Below are positions 7,885 through 15,772 of a stretch of DNA of 64,000 nucleotides, piece after piece. Position numbers and translations under genes: made by a program. The number at the start of each line of letters is the position of its first letter. The first letter of the stretch is position 1. The DNA comes from Actinomadura viridilutea (GTDB lineage: Bacteria; Actinomycetota; Actinomycetes; Streptosporangiales; Streptosporangiaceae), in NCBI GenBank assembly GCA_003001795.1, contig PVNI01000014.1, forward strand, positions 62,001 to 126,000, given 5' to 3'. The notes under the pieces were generated by a model. The model saw only the letters and a list, made by a program, of their open reading frames with translations, was not told where the DNA came from and ran no database searches.

Positions 7885-9551
7885 GGGGCGCGACCGCGGC
7901 GGCCGCGGACCGGCGCGCCCAGGCCACCGCCCGCTGGGTGCGGTGCGCGGCCTGCGGCACGACGCTGTACGTCCCGCGGCTGTCCAGGCTGCTGGGGGTG
8001 TGCCCGGACTGCGGTCACCACCACCGCCTGCGCGCCGGCGAGCGCATCGACCACCTGCTCGACCCGGGGTCCTTCACCGCCGCCTCCGACCGGATCCGCA
8101 GCGCCGATCCGCTGGGCTTTCGCGACCGCCTGCCCTATCCGGAGCGGCTGGCCGCCGCCATGGAGAGCACCGGGCTGGACGACGCGGTCGTGCGCGGACG
8201 CGGCACCGTGCAGGGCACCGAGGTCGTGGTGGCGGTCATGGACTTCGCGTTCATGGGCGGCAGCATGGGCTCGGCGGTCGGCGAGGCGGTGACCCGGGCG
8301 GCCGAGGAGGCGCTGGCCACCCGCACCCCGCTGCTGCTCGTGACGGCCTCCGGCGGCGCCCGCATGCAGGAGGGCTGCCTGTCGCTGATGCAGATGGCCA
8401 AGACCGCGCAGGCGATCCGCGCCTGCGGCCGCGCCGGCGTGCTGACGGTGAGCGTGCTGACCGACCCCACGTTCGGCGGAGTGACCGCGTCGTTCGCCAC
8501 CCTGACCGACGTCGTGCTGGCCGAGCCGCGCGCCCTCGTCGGGTTCGCCGGGCCGCGGGTGATCGAGTCGGCGACCGGGCGGCCGCTGCCCGACGGGTTC
8601 CAGACCGCCGAGTACCTGCGCGAGCACGGCATGGTCGACCTCGTCGAGACGCGCGCCAACCTGCGCCCGGTGCTCGGACGCGTCCTCGCGCTGTGCGCGC
8701 CGCGCGCCGACGACTGCGGGCACCGTCCGCCGCAGCGGTCGGAGGCGCGGGAACGGGACGCCTGGGAGACGGTGCGTTTCGCCCGCGCCATCGACCGCCC
8801 CACGACGCTGGACTACATCGGCATGATGTGCGCGGACTTCGTCGAGCTGCACGGCGACCGCGCGCACGGCGACGACCCGGCGATCGTGGGCGGGCCGGCC
8901 CGGCTGGGCGGGCGCAACGTCATGATCATCGGCCATCAGAAGGCGCACGACACCGCCGGGCTGGTCGCCCGCAACTTCGGCATGCCGCACCCCGAGGGGT
9001 ACCGCAAGGCGGTGCGGCTGATGCGGCTGGCCGAGCGCCTCGGCCTGCCCGTCGTCACCCTGGTCGACACGCAGGGCGCGGCGGCGGGCGTGGAGGCCGA
9101 GGAGCGCGGCCAGGCGTGGGCGATCGCCGAGTCGATCGCGACGATGGCCGAGCTGACCGTGCCGGTCGTCGCCACCGTGATCGGGGAGGGCGGCAGCGGC
9201 GGCGCGCTCGCGCTGGCCGTGGCCGACCGCGTGCTGATGCTGGAGAACGCCTGCTACTCGGTGATCAGCCCGGAGAGCTGCTCGGTGATCCTGTGCGGGG
9301 ACTCCGGACGCGCCGCGGCGATGGCCGAGGCGCTGCGCCTCACCGCGCCCGAGCTGCTGCGGCTCGGGGTCGTCGACGGCGTGGTGCCCGAACCGGACGG
9401 CGGGGCGCAGCGCGCGCCCGAGGACGCCGCCGACGCGCTGAAGGCGGCGGTGCTGCGCGCGCTGCACGACCTGGACGGGCTCGACGGCGCCGACCTGGTG
9501 GCGCGTCGGCACGCCCGGTTCCGCACCCTGGGGGTGGTCGCCGATGCCTGA
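7881..9551 (+). CDS. accDA: Acetyl-CoA carboxylase carboxyltransferase, fused AccD-AccA
   Basis: A 556-residue fusion of the beta and alpha carboxyltransferase subunits. The AccD half starts with a zinc ribbon (Cys22, Cys25, Cys41, Cys44) and continues with FMGGSMGSAVGEAVTRA and LVTASGGARMQEG, the acyl-CoA-binding crotonase core. The AccA half begins near residue 290 and has VMIIGHQKAHDT, FGMPHPEGYRKAVRLM, LVDTQGAAAGVEAEERGQ and IGEGGSGGALALAVADRV. It transfers carboxyl from carboxybiotin to acetyl-CoA to make malonyl-CoA, the extender for the minimal PKS encoded downstream. It overlaps both neighbours (4 and 8 bases) in a tightly coupled operon. Actinobacterial housekeeping carboxylases are usually of a different type (AccA3 plus AccD), so this looks like a dedicated supply enzyme. 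Confidence 0.93.
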   Translation: MRGATAAAADRRAQATARWVRCAACGTTLYVPRLSRLLGVCPDCGHHHRLRAGERIDHLLDPGSFTAASDRIRSADPLGFRDRLPYPERLAAAMESTGLDDAVVRGRGTVQGTEVVVAVMDFAFMGGSMGSAVGEAVTRAAEEALATRTPLLLVTASGGARMQEGCLSLMQMAKTAQAIRACGRAGVLTVSVLTDPTFGGVTASFATLTDVVLAEPRALVGFAGPRVIESATGRPLPDGFQTAEYLREHGMVDLVETRANLRPVLGRVLALCAPRADDCGHRPPQRSEARERDAWETVRFARAIDRPTTLDYIGMMCADFVELHGDRAHGDDPAIVGGPARLGGRNVMIIGHQKAHDTAGLVARNFGMPHPEGYRKAVRLMRLAERLGLPVVTLVDTQGAAAGVEAEERGQAWAIAESIATMAELTVPVVATVIGEGGSGGALALAVADRVLMLENACYSVISPESCSVILCGDSGRAAAMAEALRLTAPELLRLGVVDGVVPEPDGGAQRAPEDAADALKAAVLRALHDLDGLDGADLVARRHARFRTLGVVADA

Positions 9552-10404
9552 GCATTCCCTCTCCGCCGCGGCCGACGACGCGCGGCGCATCGCCGGGAAC
9601 GGCGCGGCCAAGGACCGTTCCCGGGCGCAGGCGGCGCAGGGCCGCGGCGGACCGGACCTGGCGCGTGAGGCGAGCCCGAACGGCGCCGCCGCGGGTCCGT
9701 CCGGCAACGGCCGTCCCGCCGCGCCCGGGGCCGGGAGCGGGCCCGCCAAGTCCGCCGCGGGCAACGCCGCCGCCAAGACGCGGTCCCGCAACGGCGTGGC
9801 ACCGGCCCGCTCCGCCGGCGACGCGGCGCGGGGCGGCGCCGCGACCCGGGCCGACTGGGAGGCGCTGGTGCGCACGCTGCGCGAAGAGGCCGCCGACCTG
9901 GTCAGGTCCGTGCCCGGACCGCTCGCCCGGCTCGCGGTGCGCGTCGGCGACTGCTCCGTCGAGATGGCGTGGGACCGGCGGCCCGCCGCCCGCGCCGCGG
10001 CGGATGCGGACGCCGCGCCGTCACCGCCGCCCGCCGGCGCCGGACCGGGCGCCGGGGCCCGGGCCGCGTCCGACGCGGCGGGCGACGCGAAGGCCGACGC
10101 CCGCTCCGACGCCGGGACCGACGAAGGGTTGGAGACCTGCGCCGCGCCATTGGTCGGCACGTTCTACCGGTCCCCGGCGCCGGGCGAGGACCCGTTCGTG
10201 GAAGTGGGCGACCGGGTGAAGGCCGGCCAGCCGGTCGGGATCGTCGAGGCGATGAAGCTGATGAACGAGATCCCCGCCGAATGCGACGGCGAGGTGGTGG
10301 AGGTGCTCGTCCCCGACGCCGCCCCCGTGGAGTTCGGGCAGCCGCTGGTGCGCATCCGTCCCGACCGCCGCGGCGGCGCCGACGGCGACCGACGGCGGGA
10401 CTGA
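9544..10404 (+). CDS. accB: Biotin carboxyl carrier protein (AccB-type) with long Ala-rich N-terminus
   Basis: A 286-residue carrier. The C-terminal 75 residues are a biotinyl domain with the canonical VEAMKLMNEIPAE; Lys238 is the biotinylation site. It shuttles carboxybiotin between the biotin carboxylase (next gene) and the AccDA carboxyltransferase (preceding gene). The first 95 residues and the stretch 140-200 are Ala/Gly/Pro/Asp low-complexity, making the protein nearly twice the length of E. coli AccB; they act presumably as flexible linkers. Between them, residues 100-145 (DWEALVRTLREEAADLVRSV) resemble the short conserved N-terminal helix of AccB. The ATG overlaps the end of accDA by 8 bases. 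Confidence 0.92.
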   Translation: MPEHSLSAAADDARRIAGNGAAKDRSRAQAAQGRGGPDLAREASPNGAAAGPSGNGRPAAPGAGSGPAKSAAGNAAAKTRSRNGVAPARSAGDAARGGAATRADWEALVRTLREEAADLVRSVPGPLARLAVRVGDCSVEMAWDRRPAARAAADADAAPSPPPAGAGPGAGARAASDAAGDAKADARSDAGTDEGLETCAAPLVGTFYRSPAPGEDPFVEVGDRVKAGQPVGIVEAMKLMNEIPAECDGEVVEVLVPDAAPVEFGQPLVRIRPDRRGGADGDRRRD

Positions 10405-10417
10405 CCGGGGGCGCGCG

Positions 10418-11818
10418 GTGTTCCGAAAGATCCTCATCGCCAACCGCGGGGAGATCGCCGTGCGGATCGCCCGCACCTGCCGGGAGATGGGCATCGCGAC
10501 CGTCGCGGTGCACTCCACCGCCGACCGGGACGGGCAGGCCGTCGCGCACGCCGACGAGACCGTGCAGATCGGCCCGCCGCAGGCGCGGCGCAGCTACATG
10601 TACGTGCCGGCGATCATCGAGGCGGCGCTGCGCACCGGCGCGGACGCGATCCACCCCGGCTACGGGTTCCTGTCGGAGGACCCCGACTTCGCCCGGATCT
10701 GCGCCGAGCACGGCATCGCGTTCATCGGCCCGCCGCCGGAGGTCATGGAGACCACGGGCGACAAGGCCCGGGTGCGCCGCCTGATGGCCGACGCCGGGCT
10801 GCCGGTGCTGCCGGGCAGCGACGGCACGCTGCCCACCCTGGACGACGCGCAGGAGGTCGCCCGCCGCATCGGCTTCCCGGTGATCGTCAAGGCGGCGGCG
10901 GGCGGCGGGGGACGCGGCATCGCGGTGGCCGACTCGCCGTCCGCGCTGTGCCGCGCCTACCGGGAGACCACGGCGGTCGCCCGCACCGTGTTCGGCGCTG
11001 GCGACGTCTACCTGGAGCGGTACGTGCCCGCCGCCCGCCACGTCGAGGTGCAGCTGCTGTGCGACGGGCACGGCGCGGCGATCCACCTCGGCGAGCGCGA
11101 CTGCTCCCTGCAGCGGCGGCGGCAGAAGCTCATCGAGGAGGCGCCGTGCCCGGGCCTGTCGCCGCACCTGCGCGAGCGGCTCGGGGAGTACGCGGTGGCG
11201 GCGGCCCGCGCCCTCGGCTACGAGGGCGCGGGGACGGTGGAGTTCCTCGTCGACCACTCCGGCGAACCCACGTTCATGGAGGTCAACGCCCGGATCCAGG
11301 TGGAGCACCCGGTCACCGAGATGATCACCGGGCTGGACCTGGTCCGGGAGCAGATCCGCATCGCGGCGGGGGAGCGGCTCGGGCTGACCCAGCGCGACGT
11401 GCGGCCCGTGGGCTGGGCGATCGAGTGCCGGGTCAACGCCGAGGACCCCGACGCCGACTTCCGCCCCACCCCCGGACTGCTGGAGGTGTTCCGGCCGCCC
11501 GGCGGCCCCGGGACGCGCGTCGACTCGGGCTTCGTCCAGGGCGACCGGGTGCCGTCGTTCTACGACTCGCTGCTCGCCAAGCTGGTCGTCTGGGCGCCCA
11601 CCCGGGAGCAGGCCATCGCCCGCGCCGACCGGGCCCTGGCCGAGTTCACCGTCCGCGGTCCGGGGATCGCGACCACCGTTCCGCTGCTGCGCGCGCTGCT
11701 GGCGCATCCGGACTTCGTCGCCGGACACCACCACACGAACCTCGTCGACCAGATGGCCCGTTCGAAAGGAGACAGCGATGTCCGAGAGGACGACGTCCGC
11801 ACCGGCGCTCACCGATGA
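10418..11818 (+). CDS. accC: Biotin carboxylase (AccC-type)
   Basis: A 466-residue ATP-grasp enzyme starting FRKILIANRGEIAVRIARTC, with the glycine-rich ATP loop KAAAGGGGRGI near residue 158, EVNARIQVEHPVTE (catalytic Glu/Arg/His) near 290 and the C-terminal biotin carboxylase domain ending VPSFYDSLLAKLVVW. It carboxylates the biotin on the carrier using bicarbonate and ATP. It has the stand-alone length of bacterial AccC and lacks the fused carrier domain typical of actinobacterial AccA3. GTG start. Its last 41 bases overlap the ACP gene, whose strong ribosome-binding site lies inside it. Confidence 0.94.
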   Translation: MFRKILIANRGEIAVRIARTCREMGIATVAVHSTADRDGQAVAHADETVQIGPPQARRSYMYVPAIIEAALRTGADAIHPGYGFLSEDPDFARICAEHGIAFIGPPPEVMETTGDKARVRRLMADAGLPVLPGSDGTLPTLDDAQEVARRIGFPVIVKAAAGGGGRGIAVADSPSALCRAYRETTAVARTVFGAGDVYLERYVPAARHVEVQLLCDGHGAAIHLGERDCSLQRRRQKLIEEAPCPGLSPHLRERLGEYAVAAARALGYEGAGTVEFLVDHSGEPTFMEVNARIQVEHPVTEMITGLDLVREQIRIAAGERLGLTQRDVRPVGWAIECRVNAEDPDADFRPTPGLLEVFRPPGGPGTRVDSGFVQGDRVPSFYDSLLAKLVVWAPTREQAIARADRALAEFTVRGPGIATTVPLLRALLAHPDFVAGHHHTNLVDQMARSKGDSDVREDDVRTGAHR

Positions 11819-12038
11819 CGACGTGCAGGCGCTGCTGCGCGCCGTCGGCGCCGCCGGCGCCGCGCCCGGCGACCGCGGCAGAACGTTCGAGGAGCTGGGC
11901 CTGGACTCCCTGGCGCGCTTCGAGATCGCCAGCCGCATCAAGAACCGCTACGGCGTGGACGTGGAAAGCGAGATCACCGCCGAGACCAGCCCGGCCGGCC
12001 TGCGCGACCTGGTCAACAGCAGGCTCGCCGGGGCCTGA
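11778..12038 (+). CDS. Acyl carrier protein of the type II PKS
   Basis: An 86-residue carrier with the phosphopantetheine site in ELGLDSLARFEIASRIKNRYG (Ser44), close to the WhiE ORFV pattern. It carries the growing poly-beta-keto chain for the KS-alpha/KS-beta pair encoded 1 kb downstream and must be activated by a phosphopantetheinyl transferase encoded elsewhere. AAAGGAG ends seven bases before the ATG, which is inside the end of accC (41-base overlap). The N-terminal 10 residues are Thr/Ser/Ala-rich. The 85-base gap to the next gene holds its GGAGG site. Confidence 0.93.
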   Translation: MSERTTSAPALTDDDVQALLRAVGAAGAAPGDRGRTFEELGLDSLARFEIASRIKNRYGVDVESEITAETSPAGLRDLVNSRLAGA

Positions 12039-12123
12039 CGGCCGCGGGGGCCGCACGGGCCCCGTCCGGAGTCCAGTTTCCAGGCACGCACCGGGCCGCA
12101 GCGGCCCCGCAGAGGAGGACGAC

Positions 12124-13089
12124 ATGATCGGCACCACCGACAACTCGATCGTCATCGACGCGCCCGTCGGGTACGTCTTCGCCAAGACCAACGACGTGCG
12201 CGGCTGGCCGGACCTGTTCACCGAGTACAAGAGCGTGGAGGTGCTCGAGGAGGAGGAGAACGCGGTCACGTTCCGGCTCACCATGCACCCCGACGAGAAC
12301 GGCACGTGCTGGTCGTGGGTGTCGCGCCGGGAGTGGGACCCGCGCACCCGCACCGTGCGGGCCCGCCGCGTGGAGACCGGCCCGTTCGAGTTCATGGACA
12401 TCATCTGGACGTTCGAGGAGCTCGAACCCGACCGCACCCGCATGCGCTGGGTGCAGCACTTCCGCATGAAGCCGGACGCGCCGGTGGACGACGAGTGGAT
12501 GACCGGCAACATCAACCGCAACTCGGTCGAGCAGATGCGGATCATCAAGGAGCGGCTGGAGCGGCGGCGCTCCACGGCGGTGGGACTGGACGACGTGCCG
12601 TCCAACACCCGGCGCGGCGGCGACATGCGCACGCTGCTGGCGCCCAGCACCATCGGGTCGGCGTACGGCTTCGGCGGCGCGATGCGCCTCGGCCCGCACG
12701 AGCGCACCCGCGAGCACTACCACCCCTACTCGGAGGAGTTCCTGTTCGTCACGTCGGGGGAGATGCGCGTCGAGCTGGACGGGCGGCCCTCCACCATCCG
12801 CGCGGGCCAGGCGATGCTCATCCCGCGCGGCGTGCGGCACCGCGTGACCGGCGGAGACACCGAGTCGATGGTGGTGTTCCACCTGAGCCCGCTCGCGCCG
12901 CGCCCCGACCTCGGCCACGTCGACACCGAGGACGAGGCGGCGGGCGCCGCGGCGCGGCCGTCCCCGGCCGCGGCCGCCGCCTCGCGTCCCGTCGCGCACG
13001 CCGCCGGGCAGGGGGCCAGGCCGGGCGCGAAGCCCGGCAAGGCCGGCGCCAAGACGGGGGCCAAGCCGCGCGTCAAGGAGACGTCGTGA
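12124..13089 (+). CDS. Polyketide aromatase/cyclase-cupin fusion (WhiE ORFVI + ORFII-like)
   Basis: A 321-residue two-domain protein. Residues 1-150 are an SRPBCC aromatase/cyclase: RMHP-type core TFRLTMHPDENGTCWSWVSRRE, RARRVETGPFEFM and DDEWMTGNINRNSVEQM closely match WhiE ORFVI. Residues 175-270 are a cupin with REHYHPYSEEFLFVTSGE (metal-binding His/Glu) and GQAMLIPRGVRHRVTG, like the separate WhiE ORFII protein. In Streptomyces spore-pigment clusters these are two genes. The tail (275-321) is Ala/Lys/Gly-rich. The ATG at 12124 follows GGAGGA; the much longer open frame before it is a shadow of accC. The stop overlaps the KS-alpha GTG (GTGA). It likely fixes the first ring closure of the nascent chain. 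Confidence 0.93.
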   Translation: MIGTTDNSIVIDAPVGYVFAKTNDVRGWPDLFTEYKSVEVLEEEENAVTFRLTMHPDENGTCWSWVSRREWDPRTRTVRARRVETGPFEFMDIIWTFEELEPDRTRMRWVQHFRMKPDAPVDDEWMTGNINRNSVEQMRIIKERLERRRSTAVGLDDVPSNTRRGGDMRTLLAPSTIGSAYGFGGAMRLGPHERTREHYHPYSEEFLFVTSGEMRVELDGRPSTIRAGQAMLIPRGVRHRVTGGDTESMVVFHLSPLAPRPDLGHVDTEDEAAGAAARPSPAAAAASRPVAHAAGQGARPGAKPGKAGAKTGAKPRVKETS

Positions 13090-14399
13090 GGCCCGAGAAG
13101 GGCGCGGCGCGACGTACCGGTTCCGGACCGCGGCGGACCGTCGTCACGGGCATCGGGGTCGTGGCGCCGGGGGGCGGCGACCGCGAGGAGTTCTGGCGGC
13201 GGATCGTCGACGGCAAGCCGGCCATCCGGCGCATCACGTTCTTCGACCCCGCGCGCTTCCGGTCCCAGGTGGCGGCCGAGTGCGACTTCGCGCCCGCCGA
13301 CTACGGGCTGACGCCCCGGGAGACGCGGCGCACCGACCGGTTCGTGCAGTTCGCCATGGCGGCCGCCGACGAGGCGATCGCCGACAGCGGACTGGACCTG
13401 CAGACCGTGGACACCGAGCGGATGGGCGTGTCGCTCGGCACGGCCACCGGCGCGGCCGCGACGCTGGAGGACGAGTACGTGGTCGCCAGCGACCACGGCA
13501 GGCACTGGGTGGTGGACGCCGACCACGTCATGCCGTTCATGTACCAGGCGCTCGTGCCGTCCAGCGGCGCCGCCGAGCTGGCGGTGCGCTACGGCGCGCA
13601 CGGCCCCGCCGCGGTGATCTCCACCGGGTGCACCGCGGGCATCGACGCCATCGGCCACGCCCACCGGCTGATCCTCGACGGCGAGGCCGACGTGATGGTG
13701 GCGGGGGCCTCCGAGGCGCCGGTCACGCCGTTCTCGGCCGCCGCGTTCGACGCGATCCGGGCGACCACGCCGCGCAACGACGACCCGGAGGGCGCGTCCC
13801 GGCCGTTCGACGCCGACCGGCAGGGCTTCGTGCTCGGCGAGGGCTGCGCGGTGCTCCTCCTGGAGGAGCTGGGGCACGCCCGGGCCCGCGACGCCGAGAT
13901 CTACTGCGAGATCACCGGGTACGGCACCCGCGCCAACGCCTACCACATGACCGGGCTGCGGCCCGACGGCCTGGAGCTGGCCGAGGCCATCTCCGAGGCC
14001 ATGCGCCAGGCCCGGCTCGACGGCTCCGACCTGGGGTACATCAGCGCCCACGGGTCCGGCACCAAGATGAACGACCGGCACGAGACCGCCGCGTACAAGC
14101 GCGCGCTGGGGCCCGCGGCCTACGACGTGCCGATCAGTTCCATCAAGTCGGTGGTGGGGCACTCGCTCGGCGCGATCGGGTCGATCGAGATGGCGGCGTG
14201 CGCGCTGGTGATCCAGCGCGGCGTCATCCCGCCGACCGCCAACCTGCAGACCCCGGACCCCGACTGCGACCTGGACTACACCCCGGTCACGGCCCGGGAG
14301 GCCCGGGTGGACCACGCCTTGTCGGCGGGCAGCGGCTTCGGCGGCTTCCAGTCCGCCATGATCTTCTCCCGGCCGCCGGGCGGCCGGGCGGAGCGATGA
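13086..14399 (+). CDS. Type II PKS ketosynthase KS-alpha
   Basis: A 437-residue condensing enzyme. The nucleophile is Cys182 in ISTGCTAGIDAIGHA; the two histidines are in SAHGSGTKMNDRHETAAYK and KSVVGHSLGAIGS. The sequence around the active site and the HGSGTKxND motif are diagnostic for KS-alpha of aromatic PKSs. It forms a heterodimer with KS-beta (next gene, ATGA overlap) and extends malonyl units on the ACP. The GTG overlaps the preceding stop; the first 18 residues are basic. Alone it does not say which product is made, but its gene neighbours are those of spore-pigment clusters. Confidence 0.95.
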   Translation: MRPEKGAARRTGSGPRRTVVTGIGVVAPGGGDREEFWRRIVDGKPAIRRITFFDPARFRSQVAAECDFAPADYGLTPRETRRTDRFVQFAMAAADEAIADSGLDLQTVDTERMGVSLGTATGAAATLEDEYVVASDHGRHWVVDADHVMPFMYQALVPSSGAAELAVRYGAHGPAAVISTGCTAGIDAIGHAHRLILDGEADVMVAGASEAPVTPFSAAAFDAIRATTPRNDDPEGASRPFDADRQGFVLGEGCAVLLLEELGHARARDAEIYCEITGYGTRANAYHMTGLRPDGLELAEAISEAMRQARLDGSDLGYISAHGSGTKMNDRHETAAYKRALGPAAYDVPISSIKSVVGHSLGAIGSIEMAACALVIQRGVIPPTANLQTPDPDCDLDYTPVTAREARVDHALSAGSGFGGFQSAMIFSRPPGGRAER

Positions 14400-15772
14400 C
14401 CGCCGCGGGCGGCCGCGCGGCCGCGACCGCGGTCCGCGCGCCGGCCGGCGGGCGGGCGCGGCGGGCGGCCGGGCCGCAGAGGCGGCGGCAGGCCCGGCGG
14501 CAGGGCCGCGGGCCGGCCCGCGCGGACGCCGGGCGGACGCCCGTGATCAGCGGGATCGGCGTCGTCGCGCCGACCGGCGTCGGCGCGGCCGAGCACTGGG
14601 CGGCGACCCTGCGCGGCGTCTGCGGGCTGGCGCCGATCACCGCGTTCGACACCGCGGGCCTGCCGGTCCACGTGGCCGGGCAGGTGACCGGGTTCGACCC
14701 GGAGCGGTTCGTCCCGGACCGGCTGCGGGTGCAGACCGACCGGTGGACGTGGATGGCGCTGGCGGCCGCGGAGCTGGCCCTGGCCGACGCGCGGCTGGAC
14801 CCGGCCGCGGAGGACGACCCGTTCGCCCTGGCCGTGCTGACCTCCAGCGCCTCGGGCGGCAACGAGTTCGGCCAGCGCGAGATCCAGGCGCTGTACGCCG
14901 AGGGGCCGCAGGCCGTCACCGCCTACCAGTCGATCGCCTGGTTCTACGCCGCCAGCACCGGCCAGCTGTCGATCCGGCACGGCATCAAGGGGCCGTGCGG
15001 CGTCATCGTGTCCGACGGCGCCGGCGGCATCGACGCGGCCGCGCAGGCCCGCCGCCTGATCCGGCACGGCACCGAGGCGGTGCTGCTGGGCGGCACCGAG
15101 GCGCCGCTGTCCCCGTACGCGATCACCTGCCACGGGACGCGGGAGGTGAGCGGCGGGCGCGACCCGCGCACCGCCTACCGCCCGTTCGGCCGCTCGGCGA
15201 GCGGCGCGGTGCTCGGCGAGGGCGGCGCGATCCTGGTCGTGGAGGAGCGCGAGCGGGCGCTGCGCCGCGGCGCGCCCACCCTCTACGCCGAGCTGGCCGG
15301 GACGGCGTCCACCCACGACGCGCACCGGGCCGCGGGCCCGCCGCCGGACCACCGGCAGCTGGCCCGGGCCATGCGGCTGGCCATCGAGCGGGCCGGGATC
15401 GCCCCGGAGGACGTGGACGTGGTGTTCGCCGACGGCGCGGGCGACCCCGTGCGGGACGCCCAGGAGGCCGCGGCGATCAACGAGGTGTTCGCGCACGCGG
15501 TCGGGTCGGTCCCGGTGACGGTGCCCAAGACCATGACGGGACGGCTCGGCTCGGGCGCCGCCGCGCTCGACCTGGCCTGGGCGGCGCTGGCGCTGCACCA
15601 CGACACGATCCCGCCGTCGGTCAACCTGGAGGCCGAGGGCGGCTACGGCCTGGACCTGGTCACCGAGCCCCGCGAGCACGCCGCGCTGCGCCACGCGCTG
15701 GTGGTGGCGCGCGGGTCGGGCGGGTTCAACGCCGCCGCCGTGCTACGCGCGGTGCGCGACGACGTCGGGTGA
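14396..15772 (+). CDS. Type II PKS chain-length factor KS-beta
   Basis: A 458-residue KS homologue without the catalytic cysteine: where KS-alpha has TGCTAGIDA this protein reads SDGAGGIDA, so Gly208 replaces Cys instead of the Gln common in antibiotic chain-length factors. The KS-type histidine motifs are also lost (FADGAGDPV, MTGRLGSGAAA). It controls chain length and decarboxylative priming as partner of KS-alpha. The first 48 residues are an Ala/Arg-rich extension with 15 arginines, absent from typical CLFs; the family domain starts at PVISGIGVVAPTG. The ATGA overlap with KS-alpha supports the chosen start. The 3' end overlaps the convergent histidine kinase by 30 bases. Confidence 0.94.
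   Translation: MTAAGGRAAATAVRAPAGGRARRAAGPQRRRQARRQGRGPARADAGRTPVISGIGVVAPTGVGAAEHWAATLRGVCGLAPITAFDTAGLPVHVAGQVTGFDPERFVPDRLRVQTDRWTWMALAAAELALADARLDPAAEDDPFALAVLTSSASGGNEFGQREIQALYAEGPQAVTAYQSIAWFYAASTGQLSIRHGIKGPCGVIVSDGAGGIDAAAQARRLIRHGTEAVLLGGTEAPLSPYAITCHGTREVSGGRDPRTAYRPFGRSASGAVLGEGGAILVVEERERALRRGAPTLYAELAGTASTHDAHRAAGPPPDHRQLARAMRLAIERAGIAPEDVDVVFADGAGDPVRDAQEAAAINEVFAHAVGSVPVTVPKTMTGRLGSGAAALDLAWAALALHHDTIPPSVNLEAEGGYGLDLVTEPREHAALRHALVVARGSGGFNAAAVLRAVRDDVG

Noticed and set aside
10948..12123. Long open frame running into the cyclase-cupin gene
   Set aside because: It is the out-of-frame shadow of accC; the product is Arg/Pro-rich and the real start is the ATG at 12124 after GGAGGA.
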